A stretch of DNA of 64,000 nt from Pseudomonas protegens CHA0. GTDB lineage: Bacteria > Pseudomonadota > Gammaproteobacteria > Pseudomonadales > Pseudomonadaceae. The notes below the pieces were generated by a model, which was not told the origin of the DNA, did not search any database, and was given only the letters and a program-made list of their open reading frames with translations. The stretch spans positions 559,001-623,000 of the forward strand of contig NC_021237.1 of assembly GCF_000397205.1 (NCBI RefSeq), written 5' to 3'. The position numbers and the translations under genes are program-made. Below are positions 27,203 to 35,515 of this stretch, one piece after another; the first letter of the stretch is position 1, and every line of letters starts with the position of its first letter.

Positions 27203-28438
27203 ATGGCTGAATTTGGAAACTACGTCATTTACCTGATCATGCTCGGCGCCGTGATCGGCGCCCTGTCATCCATCATCAAGCCCGAGAGCGGGCTGGGTAA
27301 GGAGTTCGTCAACGGTATCCACTCCATCGGCCCGGTGTTCCTGGCCCAGGCCGGGATCATGGTGGCGATTCCCTACCTGTCCCAGGGCATTTCCCACGCC
27401 CTGGGGCCGTTCTTCAACGCCCTGGGTTCGGATGTCTCCATCGCGGCGCTGTCGATCATTGCCGTGGACATGGGCGGCTACCAGCTGGCCAACGCCCTGA
27501 CCGCCAACCGTGACCTGTGGATTACCGCAATGCTGGTGGGCTACACCTCCGGGGCGACCATCGTCTACCTGATCCCGGTGGGCCTGACCATGCTCGAGCG
27601 CAAGGACCACAAGTACCTGGCCCTGGGTGCCATGGCCGGGCTGATCAGCATTCCGTTCGCGGTGCTGATGTCGCTGCTGATCATCACCGCTACCCACTTG
27701 CCGGTGCGGGACATCGTTTCCACCAACTCCGAGGCGTTGTACTACCTGTCCCTGGGCTTCGTCGACATGCTCAAGCTGCTGGCGCCGCTGTTCGTGTTCT
27801 GCTTCCTGCTGGCGGCGGGGCTGCGCTACCGGCCGCAGATGATGGTCAGGGGCTTCCTGGTGTTCGGCAAGATCATGGACGCGGCGATCAAGCTGATCCT
27901 GGCCCTGAGCATCGTCGAGCACTTCACCAAGTTCTTCAGCATCAACTTCGGCGGCTGGGGCTTCGACCCGATGTTCGCCGACGAAAAGGAGCTGTTCCGG
28001 GCGATCGAGATCGCCGGCTACATCGGCATCATGCTCGCCGGTACCTTCCCCATCTGCTACCTGTTCCAGCGCTACTGCAAGAAGCCCATGGAGCTGCTGG
28101 GACGCCATCTGAACCTGTCCAGCACCGGTGCCGCGGGGTTCATCATGGTGTTTGCCAACATCATCGCCACCTTCCACCTGTTCAAGCACATGACCGCCCG
28201 CGACAAGGTGCTGTGCGTGGCCCTGGGGGTCTGCGCCCAGGCACTGATCGGCGACCACCTGGCCTTCACTGCGAACTTCCAGCCAAGCCTGATCCTGCCG
28301 ATTCTGCTCGGCAAACTGTTTGGCGGCCTGCTGGCGGTGGCGATCGCCATCCGCATCTCGGTGCCGGCCGCCCAGCGCTATGAGCTGCAAGAGCAGGAAC
28401 AGGCGGCAGCCTTTGCCCTGCAACCTGCGCGGGCCTGA
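27203..28438 (+). CDS. EutH-family permease
   Basis: Inner-membrane transporter of 411 residues with about 11 hydrophobic helices. The alignment to ethanolamine permease EutH is visible over the whole length: DMGGYQLANAL (EutH DMGGFFLAKEL), YLALGAMAGLISIPFAV, a central RAIEIAGYIGIMLAG, KPMELLGRHLNLSSTGAAGFI, and a C-terminal VALGVCAQALIGDHLAFTA followed by LGKLFGGLLAVAIAI. No other eut gene (eutBC, eutR, eutP) is near, so it probably serves the adjacent kinase/dehydrogenase genes, importing a small alcohol such as an amino alcohol or polyol (inference). It is followed after 36 bp by the DUF1937 gene and divergent from deoR. Confidence 0.85.
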   Translation: MAEFGNYVIYLIMLGAVIGALSSIIKPESGLGKEFVNGIHSIGPVFLAQAGIMVAIPYLSQGISHALGPFFNALGSDVSIAALSIIAVDMGGYQLANALTANRDLWITAMLVGYTSGATIVYLIPVGLTMLERKDHKYLALGAMAGLISIPFAVLMSLLIITATHLPVRDIVSTNSEALYYLSLGFVDMLKLLAPLFVFCFLLAAGLRYRPQMMVRGFLVFGKIMDAAIKLILALSIVEHFTKFFSINFGGWGFDPMFADEKELFRAIEIAGYIGIMLAGTFPICYLFQRYCKKPMELLGRHLNLSSTGAAGFIMVFANIIATFHLFKHMTARDKVLCVALGVCAQALIGDHLAFTANFQPSLILPILLGKLFGGLLAVAIAIRISVPAAQRYELQEQEQAAAFALQPARA

Positions 28439-28474
28439 CGGCCCGCATCACCTATCCCTGAAATCGAGGTAACG

Positions 28475-28831
28475 ATGCGCAAGATTTTCCTGGCCTGCCC
28501 CTACAGCCATTCCGAGCCGGCCGTCATCAACGAGCGTTTTCTCCAATGCAACCAGGTCGCGGCGCAGATACTGGAAGCCGGTCATGCGGTGTTCAGCCAG
28601 GTGAGCATGTCCCACCCGATCAACCTGTGCCTGGCGGGCAAGGACAATGCCGCCATCGGCAAGCTCTGGGCGCCGGTGGATGCGCTGTACATGGCGATGA
28701 TGGAGGAGCTGATCGTGCTCGACCTGCCGGGCTGGAAGGACAGTGGCGGGATCAAGCGCGAGATCGAGGTGTTCGAAACGTCCGGACGGCGGGTCAGCCT
28801 GTGGTCGCAAGTCAGCCACGAGTTTGTCTGA
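28475..28831 (+). CDS. DUF1937 family protein, nucleoside 2-deoxyribosyltransferase-like fold
   Basis: A 118-residue soluble protein. The opening MRKIFLACPYSHSEPAVINERF and MYMAMMEELIVLDLPGWKDSGG-type C-terminal half (LDLPGWKDSGGIKREIEVF) match the DUF1937 / nucleoside 2-deoxyribosyltransferase-like group, in which a buried N-glycosidic bond or phosphate-ribose is handled. GAGGTAACG precedes the ATG at 28475. It lies 36 bp after eutH on the same strand, so one transcript is likely. Its chemical role beside a polyol-kinase system is unknown; cleavage of an N-glycosidic or related bond in the imported compound is a possibility only. Confidence 0.75.
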   Translation: MRKIFLACPYSHSEPAVINERFLQCNQVAAQILEAGHAVFSQVSMSHPINLCLAGKDNAAIGKLWAPVDALYMAMMEELIVLDLPGWKDSGGIKREIEVFETSGRRVSLWSQVSHEFV

Positions 28832-28882
28832 AACCCTGGCCGTGCCCGTCGTCGCCTGCGCCGGGTACGGCCCCGCTCTGAA

Positions 28883-28911
28883 CTGACGACAGCCTGCGCA
28901 CAGGGTAAACT
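28883..28911 (+). promoter_or_regulatory. Sigma-70-like promoter of rlmJ
   Basis: CTGACG (28883-28888), a 17-bp spacer, and TAAACT (28906-28911), 23 bp before the rlmJ ATG. It gives rlmJ its own short leader, separate from the eutH transcript. Confidence 0.6.
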
Positions 28912-28934
28912 TGCCCCCCTGCGCAGGAGCAACC

Positions 28935-29771
28935 ATGAACTATCGTCACGCCTTCCACGCCGGCAATCACGCCGACGTCTTCAAACACCTGACCCTGACC
29001 CGCCTCATCGCCCTGATGTCGCGCAAGGAGCAGCCGTTCGCCTACCTCGACAGCCACGCCGGTATCGGCCTGTATGACCTCAAGGGCGACCAGGCCACGC
29101 GCACCGGCGAGTACCTGGAAGGCATCGCCCGCCTGTGGGGCGACGAGGACCTGCCGGCGCTGACCGCCGATTACATGCAGGTGCTGCACAAGATGAACCC
29201 CGATGGCGAGTTGCGTTACTACCCGGGCTCGCCGGAACTGGCTCGGCGCCTGACCCGTTCCCAGGATCGGGTGCTGCTCAACGAGAAACACCCGGAAGAC
29301 GGCCTGCTGCTCAAGGACAACATGAAGGGTGACCGGCGGGTAGCGGTGCACCTGGGCGAGGGCTGGCACGTGGCCCGGGCCCTGCTGCCGGTGGCGGAAA
29401 AACGCGCGGTGATGCTCATCGACCCGCCTTTCGAGCAACTGGACGAGATGCAGCGCTGTGCGGCATCGCTGAAGGAAGCCATTGGCCGCATGCGCCAGAC
29501 CGTGGCGGCCATCTGGTACCCGGTCAAGGACCAGCGCGCCCTACGACGCTTCTATCAGGACCTGGCCGGTACCGGTGCGCCGAAGCTGCTGCGGGTGGAG
29601 TTGCTGGTGCATCCGCTGGATACGCCCAACAGCCTCAACGGTTCGGGCCTGGCGATCGCCAACCCGCCTTGGGGCCTGGAAGAGGAGTTGCGCGAGCTGC
29701 TGCCCTGGCTGTCGAAGAAGCTCGGCCAGACCCAGGGCGGCTGGCAGATGGACTGGTTGATCGCAGAGTAA
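28935..29771 (+). CDS. rlmJ: 23S rRNA (adenine-2030-N6)-methyltransferase RlmJ
   Basis: SAM-dependent rRNA methyltransferase of 278 residues, the family length. MNYRHAFHAGNHADVFKHL is the diagnostic N-terminus, AYLDSHAGIGLYDL the SAM-binding region, and DPPFE at residues 163-167 the catalytic motif (DPPYE in E. coli). The ATG at 28935 has GCAGGAG five bases upstream. It acts in the cytosol on 23S rRNA helix 72. Its place next to msrA matches P. aeruginosa. Confidence 0.95.
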   Translation: MNYRHAFHAGNHADVFKHLTLTRLIALMSRKEQPFAYLDSHAGIGLYDLKGDQATRTGEYLEGIARLWGDEDLPALTADYMQVLHKMNPDGELRYYPGSPELARRLTRSQDRVLLNEKHPEDGLLLKDNMKGDRRVAVHLGEGWHVARALLPVAEKRAVMLIDPPFEQLDEMQRCAASLKEAIGRMRQTVAAIWYPVKDQRALRRFYQDLAGTGAPKLLRVELLVHPLDTPNSLNGSGLAIANPPWGLEEELRELLPWLSKKLGQTQGGWQMDWLIAE

Positions 29772-29789
29772 AGGGTCGCTGGCCAGCCT

Positions 29790-29827
29790 GCTCCTGCGGA
29801 AGGTTGCAGGAGCCGGCAGGCCGGCGC
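29790..29827. repeat. REP unit with hairpin between rlmJ and msrA
   Basis: GCTCCTGC / GCAGGAGC (29790-29797 and 29806-29813) forms an 8-bp hairpin that continues into a REP-like palindrome, GCCGGCaGGCCGGC (29812-29825). It fills the 62-bp gap between the convergent rlmJ and msrA genes and may also end both transcripts. Confidence 0.6.
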
Positions 29828-29833
29828 ATGGAC

Positions 29834-30481
29834 TCAGATCGGGCAGGTCACGCCGGTGCCGCCGATCCCGCAATAGCCTTCAGGGTTCTTCGCCAGGTAC
29901 TGCTGGTGGTAAGCCTCGGCGAAGTACACGGTCGGCGCTTCTTCGATTTCCGTGGTGATGGTGCCCAGGCCGGCCTTGGTCAGCTCCGCCTGGAACACGT
30001 CCCTGCTGTGCAGCGCCTGCTCCAGCTGGGTCGGATTGGTGGCGTAGATCACCGAGCGGTACTGGGTGCCGATGTCATTGCCCTGGCGCATGCCCTGGGT
30101 CGGGTTGTGCAGTTCCCAGAACATCGCCAGCAATTCCTTGTAGCTGACCTTTTCCGGCTCGTACACCACCAGCACCACTTCGGTATGCCCGGTCAGGCCC
30201 GAGCAGACTTCTTCGTAGGTCGGGTTCGGGGTGAAGCCGCCGGCATAACCCACGCACGTGCTGAACACACCTTCGCGCTGCCAGAAGCGCCGTTCGGCAC
30301 CCCAGAAACAGCCCAGGCCGAAGATGGCGAAATCCACATTGCCCGGAAACGGGCCCAGCAGCGGGTTGCCGTTGACGTAGTGTTCGGCAGGTAGGGCCAT
30401 GGGGGTTTCACGGCCAGGCAGAGCTTGTTCTTTGGTTGGAAGCACGTTTTTGTTCACCAGAATTTCCGAGCGCAAGACCAT
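29834..30481 (-). CDS. msrA: Peptide methionine-S-sulfoxide reductase MsrA
   Basis: Thioredoxin-dependent repair enzyme for methionine S-sulfoxide in proteins, 215 residues. The catalytic Cys58 lies in [13 protein letters not shown]; the recycling cysteines are Cys204 and Cys213 in the C-terminal [14 protein letters not shown]. Other marks are [18 protein letters not shown] and GHTEVV. A roughly 45-residue N-terminal extension precedes the catalytic core, as in E. coli MsrA. GGAGG lies seven bases before the ATG. No signal peptide is seen, so it is cytosolic. Confidence 0.96.
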   Translation of the reverse strand: MVLRSEILVNKNVLPTKEQALPGRETPMALPAEHYVNGNPLLGPFPGNVDFAIFGLGCFWGAERRFWQREGVFSTCVGYAGGFTPNPTYEEVCSGLTGHTEVVLVVYEPEKVSYKELLAMFWELHNPTQGMRQGNDIGTQYRSVIYATNPTQLEQALHSRDVFQAELTKAGLGTITTEIEEAPTVYFAEAYHQQYLAKNPEGYCGIGGTGVTCPI

Positions 30482-30555
30482 GTTGCAGTCCTCCAGTCAG
30501 GTTGGGGAGTCAGTCAGTCGATAGACACGCAGTTTGCCCGAGTGTTACAGCGCTG

Positions 30556-33249
30556 TCAGGCAATTGGGCCACGAGGATAACGCTTGAGCTTGGCAATCAG
30601 CTCGGAGCCGGGAATCGGCCGGTCGAACAGGTAGCCCTGGCCCACGTCGCAGCGGTGGCGGCGCAGGAAGGCCAGTTGCTCGGCGGTCTCGATGCCTTCG
30701 GCGACCACCTTGATCTTCAGGTTGTGGGCCATGGCGATCACCGCGGAGGTGATTTCCATGTCGTCCTGGTTGTCGGGGATCTCGTGGATGAAGCTGCGAT
30801 CGATCTTGATGATATCGATGGGGAATTTCTTCAGGTAACTCAGGGACGAATAGCCGGTGCCGAAGTCGTCCATGGCCAGGGTCAGGCCGAGTTTTTTCAG
30901 TTGTTCCAGCTGCTGGTGGGTGTCGTCGGTGGCTTCCAGCAGCAGGCCCTCTGTTAGCTCAAGCTCCAGCAGCGAGGAGGGCAGTTGTTCTTCCTTGAGG
31001 ATGCTGGCGATGGAGGCCACCAGGTCCGGGTCGGAAAACTGCTTGGGCGACAGGTTGATGGCTACGTGCAGGTTGCCCATGCCGGCGGCGGTCAGTTGCT
31101 TGCTCATGCGGCAGGCCTGGCGGGCGATCCACTTGCCGATGGGGATGATCAGGCCGGTTTCTTCCGCCACGCTGATGAACTGGTCGGGGCGGATCATGCC
31201 CTTTTCCGGGTGGTTCCAGCGCAGCAGCGCTTCCATGCCCAGCAGGCGGCCGCTGCGCAGGCACAGCTTGGGCTGGTAGAACACGTCCAGTTCGTTCTGG
31301 GTCAGGGCGCGGCGCAGGTTGTTCTCGACGAACAGCTTGTAGCTGGCTTCGGCGTTGAGGGCTTCGGTGAAGACCTGCACCTGGTGCTTGCCGTTGGCCT
31401 TGGCCTTGTGCAGGGCCAGGCCGGCGTTGCGCATCAGGGTCTGCGGGTCACGGCCGTGCAGCGGCGCACTGGCCAGGCCCACGGAGCCGGTGACGCTGAT
31501 CAACTGGTTGTCGACGAACATCGGCTTGTCCAGGGTCATCAGCAACTGGCTGGCGATCTGTTGCCCGGTTTCCAGGTCGGTGTTGTCCAGCAGCACGGCG
31601 AATTCGTTGCTGGCGAAGCGCGCCAGGCTGCCGCTGGGGCTCAGGCTGTTGCGCAGGCGCCGGGCCAGGCTGATCAGCAGTTTGTCGCCGGTCTGGTGGC
31701 CGAGGCTGTCGTTGATCCGCTTGAAATTGTCGATGTCCACCAGCAGCAGGCTGATCGGGGTATCGCTGTCTCGGGCAAAGCGTTCATCGAGGTTGCGGAT
31801 GAAGGCGGGGCGGTTGCCCAGGTTGGTCAGGTTGTCGGTGTAGGCCAGGCGCTCGATGCGCTGCTGGGCGAGCTTGGTCTGGGTGATGTCTTCGTAGATG
31901 CCGATGTAGTGGGTCAGCTCGCGGTTGTCGCCATACACCTTGGAGATCGACAGCTGGCCCCAGTAAGGCTCCAGGTTCTTGCGCCGGCTCTTGAACTCGC
32001 CCTGCCAGCTGTTGCTCTTGGCCAGGCTGGACGGAGCGTCGAACAGCAGCTCGCTGAGGTTTTCCAGGGCCGGCAGTTCGGACAGACGGTGGCCATGGAC
32101 CTCTTCGGTGCTGTATTGGGTGATCGCCGTGAAGCTGGGGTTGACGTACTCCACCACGCCGTCGCAATTGACCAGCAGGAAGGCGTTGGCGCTCTGTTCC
32201 ACGGCGCGCTGGAACAAGTGCAGGGCGCTGGTGGCGGCCCGCCGGTTGTGATTGTTGATGACTTGGGCGAACTGGTCTGCCAGTTCGCCGGCGAAGGCGA
32301 TCTCGTCCGACTGCCAGGCCCGGGTCATGCCGGTCTGTTCCAGGCACAGCACGCCGACGACCTGGCCGTCGATGCGGATGCTGGCGTCGAGCATGGCGTT
32401 GACGTCCCGCGGGCGCAGGCTCTCGGCCATCTCCCGGGTTCGCGGGTCGCGCATGGCGTTCTGCGCGTCGATGGCGCGGCAGCTATGCAGGGCTTCCAGG
32501 TAGTCGGGAAAGCTGCTGGCGTCGATGGACTCCGGCATGCGGTATTCCTGGGGGCCGCGGTGATAGGCGGCAATCGGCACCAGTTGCTGGTCTTCCAGGT
32601 TCCAGATGCTGGCGCAGTCGATCTGGTAGATATCGCAGGCGCTGCGGGTAATCAGTTCGGCAGCTTCCTTCAACGAATTGCCGGTGCTGTAGCGCTGGCG
32701 GGTCAGGAGCAGGATCAAATCCTGCTGCGCACGCACCCGTTCCAGGTGCTGCAATTGCTCCTGCTGGGCCCGCTGGTTGAGTTCCAGGGCGATCTGCAGG
32801 CGGGTGTTCTGGGTTTCCAGATCCAGTGCCGGCAGCGCCGAAGCATCGCTGAACAGCCCTTCGACCACCAACAGGTAGCCGCGCAGCAGGTGCCGGTTGT
32901 GCTGTTTGTAGGCTTCGCCCAGCTCGAGGATGCTCAAGGGCCCCTGGGCGGTGTGCAGGGTATAGCGGATCAGGTAATGGGAGCTGTTGCTCAGTTGCTG
33001 CTGGATGGTGTCGTGCAGCTGATAGCGGGCTTCGGGCTCCATCAGGCTGGCATAGGGCGAGCCGACCAGGGCGCAGAGTTCGACGGCGGGCAGGCCGAAC
33101 TGGCGTTCGCAATTGGGATCGAGAAACAGCAGCGCCCAGCTCGCTTCATTCAGCCGTTCGAAACGCAACATGCCGAGCCGCGAGGGCACAGGCAACTGCG
33201 TCACTACCTCGGCCGCCATACGGCTGGCGGCATCGGGTTGGCTTTTCAT
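30556..33249 (-). CDS. dipA: Cyclic-di-GMP phosphodiesterase DipA (PAS-GAF-PAS-GGDEF-EAL)
   Basis: Soluble 897-residue signalling protein. Order: an N-terminal PAS-like region (to about 130), a coiled linker, GAF (about 180-345), PAS (about 355-470), GGDEF (about 475-635) and EAL (about 645-890). The GGDEF motif is degenerate, ASNEF near residue 548, so cyclase activity is not expected. The EAL domain keeps EALLRW, NLSPKQF, the acidic DDFGTGYSSL and KIDRSF, and should hydrolyse c-di-GMP. P. aeruginosa PA5017 DipA, needed for biofilm dispersion, has the same domains, the same degenerate motif and the same neighbours (msrA, aceF), so the symbol is given on synteny plus architecture. Confidence 0.88.
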   Translation of the reverse strand: MKSQPDAASRMAAEVVTQLPVPSRLGMLRFERLNEASWALLFLDPNCERQFGLPAVELCALVGSPYASLMEPEARYQLHDTIQQQLSNSSHYLIRYTLHTAQGPLSILELGEAYKQHNRHLLRGYLLVVEGLFSDASALPALDLETQNTRLQIALELNQRAQQEQLQHLERVRAQQDLILLLTRQRYSTGNSLKEAAELITRSACDIYQIDCASIWNLEDQQLVPIAAYHRGPQEYRMPESIDASSFPDYLEALHSCRAIDAQNAMRDPRTREMAESLRPRDVNAMLDASIRIDGQVVGVLCLEQTGMTRAWQSDEIAFAGELADQFAQVINNHNRRAATSALHLFQRAVEQSANAFLLVNCDGVVEYVNPSFTAITQYSTEEVHGHRLSELPALENLSELLFDAPSSLAKSNSWQGEFKSRRKNLEPYWGQLSISKVYGDNRELTHYIGIYEDITQTKLAQQRIERLAYTDNLTNLGNRPAFIRNLDERFARDSDTPISLLLVDIDNFKRINDSLGHQTGDKLLISLARRLRNSLSPSGSLARFASNEFAVLLDNTDLETGQQIASQLLMTLDKPMFVDNQLISVTGSVGLASAPLHGRDPQTLMRNAGLALHKAKANGKHQVQVFTEALNAEASYKLFVENNLRRALTQNELDVFYQPKLCLRSGRLLGMEALLRWNHPEKGMIRPDQFISVAEETGLIIPIGKWIARQACRMSKQLTAAGMGNLHVAINLSPKQFSDPDLVASIASILKEEQLPSSLLELELTEGLLLEATDDTHQQLEQLKKLGLTLAMDDFGTGYSSLSYLKKFPIDIIKIDRSFIHEIPDNQDDMEITSAVIAMAHNLKIKVVAEGIETAEQLAFLRRHRCDVGQGYLFDRPIPGSELIAKLKRYPRGPIA

Positions 33250-33461
33250 GGGGAAACTCGCTTCGAAATTGCTGATCGCGCCGGGCTCACGCCCTCTTTA
33301 CTGTTGCCTGCGGCAAGGTTGCATCATGGCGCATCGACTGACAAGTAAGATGAAGGCTAAGTGCTATAAACCTGTATCGGCAGGCAGAAGGATTTCTGCA
33401 AAGTAACTTTTTTGCTGTTTAACGTCGTGCACTGACGGGCAATTGGCGACGTTTTTCTGGC

Positions 33462-33489
33462 AAAAAAAGCCCCGCCAAATTGACGGGGT
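33462..33489 (-). terminator. Rho-independent terminator of aceEF
   Basis: On the minus strand CCCCGTC AATTT GGCGGGG is followed by seven T. It begins 72 bases after the aceF stop. The remainder of the gap to dipA (33250-33461) holds an AACGTCG / CGACGTT inverted repeat (33421-33453), a small GCAGAA-GGAT-TTCTGC palindrome (33384-33399) and no gene; the dipA promoter must lie here but no clear box was found. Confidence 0.85.
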
Positions 33490-33560
33490 TGAGGTACGAG
33501 CGTGGCGCTCGGAAAGCGTGCGCTACCGGCCCGCCCATGACAGGAGGGCCGGTACGCGGG

Positions 33561-35504
33561 TTACAGCAGAATGGTGCGGATGTCCGCCAGCAGGTCGCTC
33601 AGGCGCTTGGTGAAGCGTGCGGCGGCCGCGCCGTTGATCACACGGTGATCGTAGGACAGGGACAGTGGCAGCATCAGTTTCGGCTGGAAGGCCTTGCCGT
33701 CCCAGACTGGCTGGATGGTGGCCTTGGAAACACCGAGGATCGCCACTTCCGGCGCGTTGACGATCGGCGTGAAACCGGTGCCGCCAATGTGCCCGAGGCT
33801 GGAGATGGTGAAGCAGGCGCCTTGCATCTCGTCCGCGGAGAGCTTCTTGGTGCGGGCTTTTTCCGCCAGGGAAGCCGCCTCGGCCGCCAGTTGCAGCAGG
33901 CTCTTCTGGTCGACGTCCTTGATCACCGGTACCAGCAGGCCATCCGGAGTGTCCACGGCGAAGCCGATGTTCACGTACTTCTTGCGGATGATCGCCTTGC
34001 CGCTTGGCGCCAGGGAGCTGTTGAAGTCCGGCAGTTCCTTGAGCAGGTGGGCACAGGACTTGAGCAGCAGCGGCAGGATGGTCAGCTTGACGCCGGCCTT
34101 CTCGGCCACGGCCTTCTGTGCAACGCGGAAAGCTTCCAGCTCGGTGATGTCGGCCGAGTCGAATTGAGTCACGTGTGGCACGTTCAGCCAGCTGCGGTGC
34201 AGGTTGGCGGCGCCGGCCTGCATCAGGCGGGTCATCGGCACTTCTTCGATTTCACCGAAGCGGCTGAAGTCCACGACCGGAATCGGCGGGATGCCCGCGC
34301 CACCGGTTGCGCCGCCAGCAGCTGGCGCTTCCTTGGCCTTCTGCATCATGGCCTTGACGTAGACCTGCACGTCTTCTTTCAGGATGCGACCGTGCGGGCC
34401 GCTGGCGCCGACAGCGCTCAGCTCGACGCCGAATTCACGGGCCAGTTGACGCACAGCCGGGCCGGCGTGAACTTTCGCGCCTGGCTTGGCAGGTGCGGCG
34501 GCCGGGGCGGCAGCAGGTGCAGCGGCAGCCGGGGCAGCAGCGGCGGCTGGAGCCGGAGCGCTTGGCGCCGCAGCCGGAGCCGGGGCAGCAGCAGGCGCTG
34601 CGCCTTTGACTTTCAGCTTGAGGATCAGATCGCCGGTGCCGACTTCGTCGTCCAGCTTGATGGAAACGCTTTCCACCACGCCAGCGGCAGGCGATGGAAT
34701 TTCCATGCTCGCCTTGTCGGATTCCAGGGTAATCAGCGACTGGTCGGCTTCAACGCTGTCGCCAGCCTTGACCAGCACTTCGATGATCTTGGCCTTGCCG
34801 GCCGAACCGATGTCCGGAACGTGGATGTCCTGAACACTGTCAGCCACTGGAGCAGCCGGGGCTGCTGCAGGAGCAGGCGCAGCGGCAGCGGCCGGAGCAG
34901 CAGCCTGGGCCGGAGCGGCAGCAGGAGCCGTAGCACCCGCCACTTCCAGGTCCAGGATCAGGTCGCCGGTGCCGACTTCGTCGTTGAGCTTGACGCTGAT
35001 GGCCTTGACCACGCCAGCGGCAGGCGACGGGATTTCCATGCTTGCCTTGTCGGATTCCAGGGTGATCAGCGATTGATCAGCCTCGACCTTGTCGCCGACC
35101 TTGACCTGGATCTCGATGATCTGGGCCTTGCCCGACGAACCGATGTCCGGCACGTGCACTTGCTGAACCGAAGCGGCAGCAGGGGCAGGGGCTGGGGCTG
35201 CGGCAGGAGCAGCCGCCGGTTTGGCTTCAGCTTTTGCCGCAGGAGCAGCCGCCGGGGCCGCAGTAGCGGCGCCCTCGACTTCCAGTTCGAGCAGTTCGTC
35301 GCCTTCTTTCAGACGGTCGCCCAGCTTCACCTTGAGGCTCTTGATGACGCCGGATTTCGGGGCCGGCACTTCCATGCTGGCCTTGTCCGATTCCAGGGTC
35401 AGGATGCTCTGGTCGGCTTCGATACGGTCGCCGACCTTCACAAACAGTTCGATTACTTCACCTTCACCGCTGCCGATGTCAGGTACGCGAATGAGTTCGC
35501 TCAC
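33561..35504 (-). CDS. aceF: Pyruvate dehydrogenase E2, dihydrolipoyllysine acetyltransferase, three lipoyl domains
   Basis: Core of the pyruvate dehydrogenase complex, 647 residues. Three lipoyl domains (about 2-75, 118-192, 234-308) each carry the lipoylated lysine in ESDKASME. They are joined by long Ala/Pro-rich flexible linkers. Next come the peripheral subunit-binding domain (about 345-385, GPAVRQLAREFGVEL) and the acetyltransferase domain ending in YDHRVINGAAAARF. Lipoyl domains 2 and 3 are almost identical, indicating an internal duplication; P. aeruginosa AceF is shorter, about 547 residues with two domains (memory). The start codon is GTG at 35504, with GGAGA upstream. It lies 11 bp after aceE and is certainly cotranscribed with it. 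Confidence 0.96.
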   Translation of the reverse strand: MSELIRVPDIGSGEGEVIELFVKVGDRIEADQSILTLESDKASMEVPAPKSGVIKSLKVKLGDRLKEGDELLELEVEGAATAAPAAAPAAKAEAKPAAAPAAAPAPAPAAASVQQVHVPDIGSSGKAQIIEIQVKVGDKVEADQSLITLESDKASMEIPSPAAGVVKAISVKLNDEVGTGDLILDLEVAGATAPAAAPAQAAAPAAAAAPAPAAAPAAPVADSVQDIHVPDIGSAGKAKIIEVLVKAGDSVEADQSLITLESDKASMEIPSPAAGVVESVSIKLDDEVGTGDLILKLKVKGAAPAAAPAPAAAPSAPAPAAAAAPAAAAPAAAPAAAPAKPGAKVHAGPAVRQLAREFGVELSAVGASGPHGRILKEDVQVYVKAMMQKAKEAPAAGGATGGAGIPPIPVVDFSRFGEIEEVPMTRLMQAGAANLHRSWLNVPHVTQFDSADITELEAFRVAQKAVAEKAGVKLTILPLLLKSCAHLLKELPDFNSSLAPSGKAIIRKKYVNIGFAVDTPDGLLVPVIKDVDQKSLLQLAAEAASLAEKARTKKLSADEMQGACFTISSLGHIGGTGFTPIVNAPEVAILGVSKATIQPVWDGKAFQPKLMLPLSLSYDHRVINGAAAARFTKRLSDLLADIRTILL

Positions 35505-35515
35505 AGAAAGTCTCC

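Noticed and set aside
27203..28438. EutH gene as evidence for an ethanolamine ammonia-lyase operon
   Set aside because: No eutB, eutC, exaC-type aldehyde dehydrogenase or eutR regulator is adjacent; the neighbours are kinase, dehydrogenase and DeoR genes.
30985..33348. 787-codon plus-strand open frame opposite dipA
   Set aside because: Same antisense-shadow pattern; all GAF, PAS, GGDEF and EAL motifs are on the minus strand.
33421..33453. AACGTCG / CGACGTT inverted repeat as a terminator
   Set aside because: Its T-rich side faces the plus strand, where no gene ends, and the real aceF terminator is next to it.
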